Source of the DNA: Candidatus Aenigmatarchaeota archaeon
Lineage (GTDB): Archaea; Aenigmatarchaeota; Aenigmatarchaeia; PWEA01; B50-G16
DNA: 5,206 nt
Direction: 5' to 3'
Assembly: GCA_003663345.1 (NCBI GenBank)
Contig: QMZU01000056.1
Coordinates: forward strand, 1 to 5,206
The position numbers and the translations under genes were made by a program. Under the pieces are notes generated by a model. That model saw only the letters and a program-made list of their open reading frames with translations, made no database searches and had not been told where the DNA came from. This document shows positions 1 to 5,137 of this stretch, one piece after another (position 1 is the first letter of the stretch; each line of letters begins with the position of its first letter).

Positions 1-450
1 ATTCTTGCCCTTCTTCTCAAGCTCCAGGAGTTTTCCATAATCTGGATTCTCCAGCGCCTCAATTCTTTTCTTCACCTCTGCCACAGGTGCGTCCAATATC
101 TCCTCATAGGAAACTTCCTCTTTCTGGACATCTTTTTTCTCTTCTGGTTTCCCCTCCACCTTTTCCTTGATCTTTTCCTCAACCTCCGGGACTTCAAGAA
201 CATCGGCAAGTTCCGCCTTCGCAACACCCTCTTCCACCACTACTCTGACCCTCACCCTGGCCGGAGGTTTCTTTATGCCACGCGACCAGAGAAACTTGTT
301 CAGCTCATCGCCGAGTTTCACTTCCTCCGTTTTCATGTGTCTCTGGAGGAACTCTCTCACAGTTCTGACAGCCTTCCTGGTTCTGTATCCCCTTGATACA
401 TCTCTTATTTTCTTTCTTATCGGTATGGTGTAAATGCGCTCCTCAGCCAT
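1..450 (-). CDS. rpl31e: Ribosomal protein L31e (eL31) with C-terminal extension, 3' end outside window
   Basis: Large-subunit ribosomal protein eL31, which in archaeal and eukaryotic ribosomes sits near the polypeptide exit tunnel. Translation from ATG at 450 gives MAEERIYTIPIRKKIRDVSR, then family hallmarks: REFLQRHMKTEEVKLGDELN (about residues 32-51), LWSRGIKKPPARVRVRV (54-70). The normal domain ends near residue 82, where archaeal L31e usually stops (about 80-95 aa). Here the frame stays open for all 150 codons to base 1. Residues 83-113 are a Glu/Lys-rich linker. Residues 114-150 look helical (SYEEILDAPVAEVKKRIEAL, then NPDYGKLLELEKKGKN). The start is fixed by GGAGTGAT at 454-461, which contains the L39e stop codon; the gap to L39e is 4 bases, so coupled translation is likely. 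The identity of the core is secure. The role of the tail is unknown; it could be a fused small domain. Confidence 0.95.
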   Translation of the reverse strand, partial: MAEERIYTIPIRKKIRDVSRGYRTRKAVRTVREFLQRHMKTEEVKLGDELNKFLWSRGIKKPPARVRVRVVVEEGVAKAELADVLEVPEVEEKIKEKVEGKPEEKKDVQKEEVSYEEILDAPVAEVKKRIEALENPDYGKLLELEKKGKN

Positions 451-453
451 AAT

Positions 454-461
454 ATCACTCC
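454..461 (-). promoter_or_regulatory. Shine-Dalgarno site of L31e overlapping L39e stop
   Basis: GGAGTGAT on the minus strand, three bases before the L31e ATG. The TGA inside it (455-457) is the L39e stop codon, so a ribosome ending L39e is placed over the L31e start signal. This suggests translational coupling, which would suit equal output of two large-subunit proteins. Confidence 0.7.
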
Positions 462-625
462 TTTTTCGAATCTCTTCTCCAGTGTTTCTGCTGGAATGAC
501 CATATCCTCCTTGTCCTTGCCCTCTTCAAACCGAACTTCTTTATACTTGCCCAGAGAGGGGCATTGGTGATCCTACCTTTTTTTATCAATCTCTTTTTTC
601 TGTGCCTGAACTTGAATCTGCCCAT
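455..625 (-). CDS. rpl39e: Ribosomal protein L39e (eL39), 56 aa
   Basis: A small basic protein of the large ribosomal subunit that lines the exit tunnel. The frame runs from ATG at 625 to TGA at 455-457 and encodes MGRFKFRHRKKRLIKKGRIT followed by NAPLWASIKKFG, a basic stretch (LKRARTRRIWSFQ) and QKHWRRDSKKE. The PLW motif and the C-terminal HWRR-x(3)-KE match the family (typical end RRHWRRTKLKE). At 56 aa it is slightly longer than the usual 50-51, and the middle is divergent. The start is supported by GAAGGT at 633-638, which overlaps the PDCD5 stop; the gap to PDCD5 is 5 bases. Its place between PDCD5 and L31e is the usual archaeal order. The gene is short and easily missed, but the motif and position make the call firm. 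Confidence 0.92.
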   Translation of the reverse strand: MGRFKFRHRKKRLIKKGRITNAPLWASIKKFGLKRARTRRIWSFQQKHWRRDSKKE

Positions 626-630
626 ATGGA

Positions 631-945
631 TTACCTTCTCATTATTTTGAAATCGCGCTTCTTCACAAGCATCGAGAGGATGCTCTTCAGCTGCTCCTCA
701 GTCACCTGTGTCCTGATCTGGCCTGCCTGATAGAGCTGGATTAGGTAAACCTCTATCTGCTCCGCGAGCAGGGGGTTTGCGATCCTCACCCTTCCCAGCC
801 TCTCTATTGCTTCTTTTGTCAGCACCTGTCTGAGTATCGCCTTCCTCTGTTCTTCAACACTCTTTTGCAGCTCCTCCTGTGTTGGTTGTCCCAGACTTCT
901 GAGGAGCTCCTCCCGCTTCTTCCTTCTTATCTCATCTATATTCAT
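631..945 (-). CDS. PDCD5/TFAR19-family DNA-binding protein, 104 aa
   Basis: Archaeal homologue of human PDCD5 (TFAR19), a small three-helix-bundle protein annotated as DNA-binding; its exact role in archaea is unsettled. From the ATG at 945 it reads MNIDEIRRKKREELLRSLG, then a Gln/Glu-rich N-terminal helix, the conserved block LTKEAIERLGRVRIANP (about residues 42-58), EQIEVYLIQLYQAGQI, and the signature C-terminus KKRDFKIMRR. Length is normal for the family. An in-frame TTG at 957 would add four residues, but GGGTGA at 950-955 sits just ahead of the ATG at 945 and lies inside the longer reading, so the ATG is preferred. It starts 12 bases after the S19e stop and ends 5 bases before L39e, so it is co-transcribed with ribosomal genes, consistent with a translation- or ribosome-linked role (inference). 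Confidence 0.94.
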   Translation of the reverse strand: MNIDEIRRKKREELLRSLGQPTQEELQKSVEEQRKAILRQVLTKEAIERLGRVRIANPLLAEQIEVYLIQLYQAGQIRTQVTEEQLKSILSMLVKKRDFKIMRR

Positions 946-949
946 ATAC

Positions 950-955
950 TCACCC
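950..955 (-). promoter_or_regulatory. Shine-Dalgarno site that fixes the PDCD5 start
   Basis: GGGTGA on the minus strand, four bases before ATG at 945. Because the site lies inside the longer TTG-initiated reading (957), it argues for the downstream ATG as the true start. No comparable site precedes the TTG, which abuts the S19e stop. Confidence 0.65.
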
Positions 956-957
956 AA

Positions 958-1374
958 TCAGCCAGAAACCTCATGCGCCACATTATCAAGGAAACTCTGG
1001 CCCTTGGGTGTTATTACTCTTCCTTTATTCTTATACTTCTGTATCAGACCCGCATTTTCCAGTTGCTGGAGAATCTTCCTTATAACAGCACCGGAGCCCT
1101 TTCTGAAGTGCTCTGGCTGGTGGCCGAGGTTTTTCCTTCCACCATATTCTGTTCTGAGGCGCTGGGTTCCGATCGGACCCTTGAGGTATATCTTTCTCAA
1201 AATAGCAGCCGCCCTGATGTACCACCAGTCGTCCTGTACAGGTGGCCTTTCTCTGTTCACACCTGTTTTAACATAATCGGCCCATTCCGGTGGCTGAATC
1301 TCCTCAAAGCTCTTCAGCTTCTCCTTAACAGCCGTTATCAGATCATTTGGTTTGACATCGTGGACGGTTGTCAT
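958..1374 (-). CDS. rps19e: Ribosomal protein S19e (eS19), 138 aa
   Basis: Small-subunit ribosomal protein eS19, located in the head of the 30S subunit and, in eukaryotes, needed for small-subunit maturation. The full family pattern is visible: N-terminal [37 protein letters not shown] (about residues 28-45), [20 protein letters not shown] with the usual [13 protein letters not shown], then a winged-helix C-terminal half [19 protein letters not shown] and [17 protein letters not shown]. Length is normal. The ATG at 1374 is preceded by GGTGAT at 1378-1383. It is the first gene of the leftward operon, with the promoter at 1443-1450 and a predicted leader of about 45 bases. No oddities in the protein are seen. 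Confidence 0.97.
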   Translation of the reverse strand: MTTVHDVKPNDLITAVKEKLKSFEEIQPPEWADYVKTGVNRERPPVQDDWWYIRAAAILRKIYLKGPIGTQRLRTEYGGRKNLGHQPEHFRKGSGAVIRKILQQLENAGLIQKYKNKGRVITPKGQSFLDNVAHEVSG

Positions 1375-1377
1375 GAA

Positions 1378-1383
1378 ATCACC
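1378..1383 (-). promoter_or_regulatory. Shine-Dalgarno site of S19e
   Basis: GGTGAT read on the minus strand, three bases before the ATG at 1374. It matches the 3' end of archaeal 16S rRNA (anti-SD CCTCC-ACTA type). It shows that the ribosomal operon is translated from a leadered mRNA, unlike the divergent surface gene. Confidence 0.7.
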
Positions 1384-1404
1384 GATTACCTTTTTAATTA
1401 TAAC

Positions 1405-1421
1405 AAAGCTTTAAAAGCTTT
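1405..1421 (-). promoter_or_regulatory. AAAGCTT inverted repeat in the S19e leader
   Basis: On the minus strand the sequence AAAGCTTTTAAAGCTTT forms arms AAAGCTT and AAGCTTT around a three-base TTA. It lies just downstream of where the leftward transcript should start (about 25 bases from the TATA box at 1443-1450), so it could be a small leader hairpin or a dimeric protein-binding site. The stem is AT-rich and may be weak at high temperature. Function is unknown. Confidence 0.35.
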
Positions 1422-1435
1422 CGTTGGATTTCTCT

Positions 1436-1470
1436 CTTTCCATATATAAATATTTGGAAGAGATGGAAAG
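1436..1470. repeat. 8-bp inverted repeat in the divergent promoter region
   Basis: CTTTCCAT at 1436-1443 and ATGGAAAG at 1463-1470 are perfect inverted arms separated by 19 bases. The left arm touches the leftward TATA box; the right arm directly precedes the rightward TATA box and forms part of its BRE. The symmetry centre lies between the two promoters. It could be an operator for a dimeric regulator that controls both directions, or chance in AT-rich DNA. Confidence 0.45.
1443..1450 (-). promoter_or_regulatory. TATA box of the ribosomal protein operon
   Basis: The minus strand reads TTTATATA, an exact archaeal TATA consensus, preceded by an A-rich stretch (CCAAATA) in the BRE position. 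Transcription should start near 1418-1424, giving a leader of about 45-50 bases before the S19e ATG at 1374. No other box of equal quality lies between it and the gene, although TTATAATTA at about 1395-1403 is a weaker alternative. Confidence 0.65.
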
Positions 1471-1471
1471 T

Positions 1472-1480
1472 TTTATAAAT
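1472..1480 (+). promoter_or_regulatory. TATA box of the surface-protein gene; leaderless promoter
   Basis: TTTATAAAT preceded by GGAAAGT, a purine-rich BRE-like element. The box ends 22 bases before the ATG at 1503, which is the usual distance from an archaeal TATA box to the transcription start. No Shine-Dalgarno-like sequence lies ahead of the ATG (the stretch is AACGGTTAAAAAACTT). The mRNA is therefore probably leaderless. An 8-bp palindrome CGTTAACG at 1483-1490 lies between box and start and could bind a repressor. Confidence 0.6.
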
Positions 1481-1502
1481 AACGTTAACGGTTAAAAAAC
1501 TT

Positions 1503-1583
1503 ATGGGATACTCCGAAAAGCTTATATTCTTTACTGTACTCCTTCTGATTCCTCTATCAATCCTCACCATTCTCGTTTCCGGG
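1503..1583 (+). other. Signal peptide of the surface protein
   Basis: Residues 1-27: short N-region MGYSEK with one lysine, then an uninterrupted hydrophobic run LIFFTVLLLIPLSILTILV and a small-residue end VSG before QTPP. This matches a Sec-type signal cleaved by signal peptidase I after Gly27. No lipobox cysteine or twin arginine is present. Confidence 0.8.
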
Positions 1584-4500
1584 CAAACTCCACCATTTAA
1601 CTTCACAGGTTTCACCAGATACACAAACGGAACACCGATGCCAGAAGTGAATATAACTATGATTTTATATAACATGTCGACCGGTTTCAACGAGATAGAG
1701 AGATATAGTACCCTCTCTGATTCGGATGGTTTCTTCAACCTGAGCAACATAACATTCTACGAACATGATATAATGTACAAGCCCATAATTATAAAGTACA
1801 GTTCAACAAATCCCATCAGGGCCGAATATATCGGCCAGACCCTTCCTCCCTTCCCGCCTCAGGAACTTCAGAACCTCCATAATGTTACTTTCTATCTTAA
1901 AGAAGCCGCTACTCTGAATATAACAGCAGAGGGTCGCCGTCAGCATCTTGATGAAGCACAAATCATCTTCAATCAGACCATCCCGGATTACAGCATCGGT
2001 CTGGAATGGGACTGGGACAACGGTCTCTGGGCATACGAGAATTCCTCACATCTCGTGAAGCTTGACAGAGGTTTCTCCTATGTGAGTTCATTCGAAACAA
2101 ACATCAGCTCGGTTATGGATATTGAATACACGGGGTCCGATACGTGGTATTTCATAAACCACAGTACATCCCCACCCTACTACACATACGTCACGAAAAT
2201 CTCCGGTGGTTCGGTCGTTAATTATACAAACCTGACCTACAGGAATTACGTGAGTATTGAGGGTCTTGAGTACAATCCCAACGACGGATTATTCTATGTC
2301 TCTGGCAGAAATCAGATGGGGAATACCACAATAGACAAATACAACTCCTCCACTTTCGAGCTTATCGAAAACCTGACCCTTGACCTCCCACCCGGAAAAC
2401 TCGAGATACAGAACGGTGTCTGCTATCTTGCAGGAGAGATTCCCGAAACATATGCTCTGTTGAAATGTGATTGCAACACATTCCAGTGCTACGACAGCTG
2501 GAACTTCACAAAACCGACCGTGGACGGACTGGATTATAACGGCACATGGTATTTTGCCTCAAGAAATGATAGCTCGATAAATGAAATAAGACTCTTCGAT
2601 GATGGAACAAAGACATTCAGATATCAGGTTAAGGACACAAGACTCGGATACCCTGTGGACGAGAATTTCGAAAGAACTTTCAATCAAACCTTTGTTTACG
2701 TGCCGGCAGATAGAAACTATTCAATAATGATTTATCCGGAGGGGGCGATGCCGTCAAATTACGATTTAAACAACATATCGGATTACGGACCCTCGCCGCT
2801 GATAAATATACATTTCAACGTGACCGAGGAGCCCAAGTGGGTTTACGGTTACGTCACCCATCCCGGAACTTCGAATTTTGATTCCTTCATAGTCATTCCA
2901 TATCTACTGGAGCCCGGAAACATGGTATTCGACAGACCTATGCCATACAATATGAGTGCATGGAGATGGCCGCGGGCATCAGATTACTTCAATAACACCT
3001 ATAATTCCACCACGTGCTTTTATAACATGACCATACCGGGTTCTGCCATGGGAACAAACATCCTTCTTTTCGCAATGGCAAGAAATGAATCAACAGGTAC
3101 AGGTTATTTCGGAGCATTCAAAACCTTAACGGTGAGTGCCTCATCACCCGAAAATATCAGGGTCGATTTCACACTCCAACCGCTTGTAGGCACACTTTCC
3201 TCCATATCCATGGAGGATGCCGGTAATTGGGGCAATACCAAATACATCACCACCATCAAGAAGAGGTTCAGACTCAGAAACGCAAGCGGTACCAATGCAC
3301 CCGGACACGCGCACATAGAGATGGAGATGGATTACACCTCTCTGGGTGGACCGTCCTTCACCTGGATGACCGATGTGGAAAGTGATGATAACGGAATATT
3401 TGAGGTTCTGACGCTGAACGCTCCGGTGAAGAGGGTGAACGTCTATTCACAGGACTTCGCACCGAAAAAGGATTACATTTCGGTGTCTGAGCTCGCCTCG
3501 GACCCCACCGAGATACTTCTCAACGAATTCAGACCCGGTGGTCCTGGAGGTGAAACTTTCACAGATATAATGATAGACATGGTGAAGTCCGCTCCGGAGT
3601 GTGATGTACCGAATTACGACCGGGGAGTTTGCTCCCTCTTCCCGGAACAGGTGGATATGGAACATTTCAACCCACTGAGTGTTATCATGGGTGGTGGGCA
3701 CATAAGCTTTGTGATGAGAAAGAACTCCAACAACATAACGGTCCATTATGTGGATGTTGACATGTTCGCGTCCGGACCTCCGGATGCCCTCTTCAACGAT
3801 TCGGCATCCAACGACTTATCCGGTTCCACACTCGAGCAGGCTTGGAGATTCGGAAGCATGGGACCGGAAATATACGATTACGTGATTATCGGCATTCCCT
3901 ACACCGAGGCAAATGCAACCCAGACCGGAATAAACGACTCCGAGCCGATAACCGTGAACATACCGGTCTTCTACGACAATGACTGGAATGTGACATGGCA
4001 GATGGGTGTGAATGAAACGACTAATCTAACAGGAACCGATTATGAGGAGTATACTCAGGACCCCTATGCTGCCTACATAAACGGCTCGAACGTCACGTGC
4101 AATACAACCGATACCAACCTCACCGGCCTCTGCTATGCCGACACGGTCATGAATATGATATGGTTGAGGATACCGCACTTCTCCGGAATACAACCCAATG
4201 TCCAGGGGGAGGCTCTGAAGGCGAACGGCGAGAGTTGCACTGACGCTTCCGAATGTTATGGTGGATACTGCGTCCACGGGTACTGCAGAAGCAGCAGTAC
4301 CTACTGCGGTGACGGATATTGTGAAGGTGGTGAGGATTGTGATAACTGCCCGAGCGACTGTGTATGTTATACACCACCTTCTTCAGGAGGAGGTGGTACC
4401 GGAGGTACCACGACTCCTGGTCAGTCACATCTCTGGACACTGATAACACCGGGTGCTGCACAGATAATGAAGGTGAACGACCCGGAGACGGGTTTGAAGC

Positions 4501-5096
4501 AGATACAGATAACCGTTAAGAATCAGGCCACGAATGTCAGGATAAGGGTTGTGAAACTTGAGGGAAAACCGGCATCGATTGAGCACGAACTCACAGGAAA
4601 GGTCTACAAATACGTGCAGATAGAGCAGGAGAACCTTAATGAGAACCTTGATAAGGCATACATCGATTTCGCAGTTCCGAAGTCCTGGATAGCGAACAAC
4701 AGCATAGACCCGGAAAAAGTGTACCTGAACAGATACACAAATCAATGGGAAAGGTTGAACACCTGGAGAACAGGCGAAACCGATGATTCAAACCTTTATA
4801 GAGCAGAAACTCCAGGGTTCTCATATTTCGCGATAACAGGCGAAACCCTTGAGGAGACAACAACACCACCAGCTCCGGAAGAAGAATCACAACCGGAAAC
4901 ACAACCCGAAACCCAGCCTGAGGAGACTCTTCAGGAAGAGGTAACTCCGGAGGTCACCGAGAAAACAGGAGAGGAACAGAGACCCTTTGATCCGATGATA
5001 CTGGTATGGATAATAGTTCCTGCCTTAATTGTTCTGGGTGTCTTCTACTATCTTTATCAGGAACAGCAGAAGAAGAGTGTCAAGTGGAACAAGTAA
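1503..5096 (+). CDS. Large exported glycoprotein-like surface protein with PGF-pre-PGF domain, 1197 aa
   Basis: Predicted cell-surface protein of unknown specific function, held by a C-terminal membrane helix with nearly all of it outside. Order: signal peptide (residues 1-27, hydrophobic 7-25, likely cut after VSG); carboxypeptidase-regulatory-like beta-sandwich (about 31-135, ending in SDSDGFFNLSNI-type sequence); about five propeller-like repeats (165-380); two or more beta-rich regions (446-680), one with a second SDDNGIFEVLTL-type strand pair; an unrecognised segment (about 685-905); ten-cysteine module (912-955) with CGDGYC; Gly/Ser/Thr linker; PGF-pre-PGF domain (976-1114); acidic stalk with QPET repeats (1115-1163); membrane helix (1165-1185) and basic tail QEQQKKSVKWNK. 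About 40 N-x-S/T sequons precede residue 910. The ATG at 1503 fits a leaderless start from the TATA box at 1472. It could act in adhesion, as an S-layer-associated protein or as a sensor of surface sugars; the sequence does not decide. Gene boundaries are firm, function is not. Confidence 0.93.
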   Translation: MGYSEKLIFFTVLLLIPLSILTILVSGQTPPFNFTGFTRYTNGTPMPEVNITMILYNMSTGFNEIERYSTLSDSDGFFNLSNITFYEHDIMYKPIIIKYSSTNPIRAEYIGQTLPPFPPQELQNLHNVTFYLKEAATLNITAEGRRQHLDEAQIIFNQTIPDYSIGLEWDWDNGLWAYENSSHLVKLDRGFSYVSSFETNISSVMDIEYTGSDTWYFINHSTSPPYYTYVTKISGGSVVNYTNLTYRNYVSIEGLEYNPNDGLFYVSGRNQMGNTTIDKYNSSTFELIENLTLDLPPGKLEIQNGVCYLAGEIPETYALLKCDCNTFQCYDSWNFTKPTVDGLDYNGTWYFASRNDSSINEIRLFDDGTKTFRYQVKDTRLGYPVDENFERTFNQTFVYVPADRNYSIMIYPEGAMPSNYDLNNISDYGPSPLINIHFNVTEEPKWVYGYVTHPGTSNFDSFIVIPYLLEPGNMVFDRPMPYNMSAWRWPRASDYFNNTYNSTTCFYNMTIPGSAMGTNILLFAMARNESTGTGYFGAFKTLTVSASSPENIRVDFTLQPLVGTLSSISMEDAGNWGNTKYITTIKKRFRLRNASGTNAPGHAHIEMEMDYTSLGGPSFTWMTDVESDDNGIFEVLTLNAPVKRVNVYSQDFAPKKDYISVSELASDPTEILLNEFRPGGPGGETFTDIMIDMVKSAPECDVPNYDRGVCSLFPEQVDMEHFNPLSVIMGGGHISFVMRKNSNNITVHYVDVDMFASGPPDALFNDSASNDLSGSTLEQAWRFGSMGPEIYDYVIIGIPYTEANATQTGINDSEPITVNIPVFYDNDWNVTWQMGVNETTNLTGTDYEEYTQDPYAAYINGSNVTCNTTDTNLTGLCYADTVMNMIWLRIPHFSGIQPNVQGEALKANGESCTDASECYGGYCVHGYCRSSSTYCGDGYCEGGEDCDNCPSDCVCYTPPSSGGGGTGGTTTPGQSHLWTLITPGAAQIMKVNDPETGLKQIQITVKNQATNVRIRVVKLEGKPASIEHELTGKVYKYVQIEQENLNENLDKAYIDFAVPKSWIANNSIDPEKVYLNRYTNQWERLNTWRTGETDDSNLYRAETPGFSYFAITGETLEETTTPPAPEEESQPETQPETQPEETLQEEVTPEVTEKTGEEQRPFDPMILVWIIVPALIVLGVFYYLYQEQQKKSVKWNK
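1995..2645 (+). other. Propeller-like repeat region (about five blades)
   Basis: Residues 165-381 carry a recurring motif of a Gly-Leu/Ile-Glu/Asp-Tyr/Trp strand followed by a turn and an aromatic strand: IGLEWDWDNGLWAYE (165), VMDIEYTGSDTWYFIN (204), IEGLEYNPNDGLFYVSG (252), KLEIQNGVCYLAGE (300), VDGLDYNGTWYFASR (340). The spacing of about 40-48 residues fits beta-propeller blades, as in other surface and extracellular proteins. Four cysteines (307, 322, 324, 329) cluster in the fourth to fifth repeat and could form disulfides. The fold is inferred from the pattern only. Confidence 0.55.
4236..4367 (+). other. Ten-cysteine module with CGDGYC motif
   Basis: Residues 912-955 contain cysteines at 912, 918, 923, 928, 935, 940, 946, 949, 953 and 955. 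The first half, CTDASECYGGYCVHGYC, resembles short Cys-rich repeats that follow a C-x(5)-C-x(4)-C-x(4)-C pattern; the second half is the CGDGYCEGGEDCDNCPSDC type seen in many archaeal and bacterial surface proteins. An even cysteine count fits five disulfides. It probably forms a rigid knot between the outer domains and the PGF-pre-PGF stalk. Confidence 0.75.
4428..4844 (+). other. PGF-pre-PGF domain
   Basis: Residues 976-1114 match the domain that lies close to the membrane in many archaeal surface proteins: HLWTLITPGAAQIMKVND, GLKQIQITVKNQATNVRIRV, YKYVQIEQENL, AYIDFAVPKSWI, DPEKVYLNRYTNQWERL and finally PGFSYFAITGE. In some proteins this domain comes before a PGF-CTERM sorting signal. Here no PGF-CTERM tripeptide precedes the terminal helix, so permanent membrane anchoring is more likely than archaeosortase processing (inference). 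Confidence 0.85.
4890..4925 (+). repeat. Three degenerate 12-bp QPET repeats
   Basis: Three consecutive tetrapeptides, QPET-QPET-QPEE (residues 1130-1141), lie in an acidic stalk rich in Pro, Glu and Thr. Codons differ among the copies (CAA CCG GAA ACA, CAA CCC GAA ACC, CAG CCT GAG GAG), so the peptide repeat is kept while the DNA repeat has decayed. This suits an extended spacer between the outer domains and the membrane. Confidence 0.7.
4995..5057 (+). other. C-terminal membrane anchor helix
   Basis: Residues 1165-1185 (MILVWIIVPALIVLGVFYYLY) form a single hydrophobic span followed by a basic tail with KK and two further lysines. The charge pattern puts the tail in the cytoplasm and the acidic stalk outside, giving a type I membrane protein once the signal peptide is removed. 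Confidence 0.85.
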
Positions 5097-5102
5097 CTGT
5101 AC

Positions 5103-5115
5103 GAACTTCTAGTTC
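5103..5115 (+). terminator. Small hairpin after the surface-protein stop
   Basis: GAACT-TCT-AGTTC is a perfect 5-bp stem with a three-base loop, starting seven bases after the TAA. There is no T-tract after it, and archaeal termination usually relies on T-runs rather than hairpins, so this is only a possible 3'-end or RNA-stabilising element. Confidence 0.25.
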
Positions 5116-5137
5116 TCAGAGTATTTAAGAAAGGTGT

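Noticed and set aside
167..433. Plus-strand frame of 88 aa opposite L31e
   Set aside because: Ser/Thr-rich low-complexity translation that mirrors the charged L31e sequence on the other strand; L31e motifs are unambiguous.
865..1449. Plus-strand frame of 194 aa opposite S19e and the promoter region
   Set aside because: It lies antisense to S19e and to the start of PDCD5, its translation has no recognisable domain, and it runs across the divergent promoter. It is a shadow of S19e.
1483..1490. CGTTAACG palindrome as a confirmed operator
   Set aside because: An 8-bp palindrome in AT-rich DNA can arise by chance and there is no second copy in the window; mentioned only with the promoter.
1394..1750. 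Minus-strand frame of 118 aa at the start of the surface gene
   Set aside because: It overlaps the promoter region and the signal-peptide coding part; the plus-strand frame has clear signal peptide and domain evidence.
4425..4902. Two minus-strand frames opposite the PGF-pre-PGF region
   Set aside because: Both are antisense to a clearly recognised domain and show no motif, start signal or conserved composition of their own.
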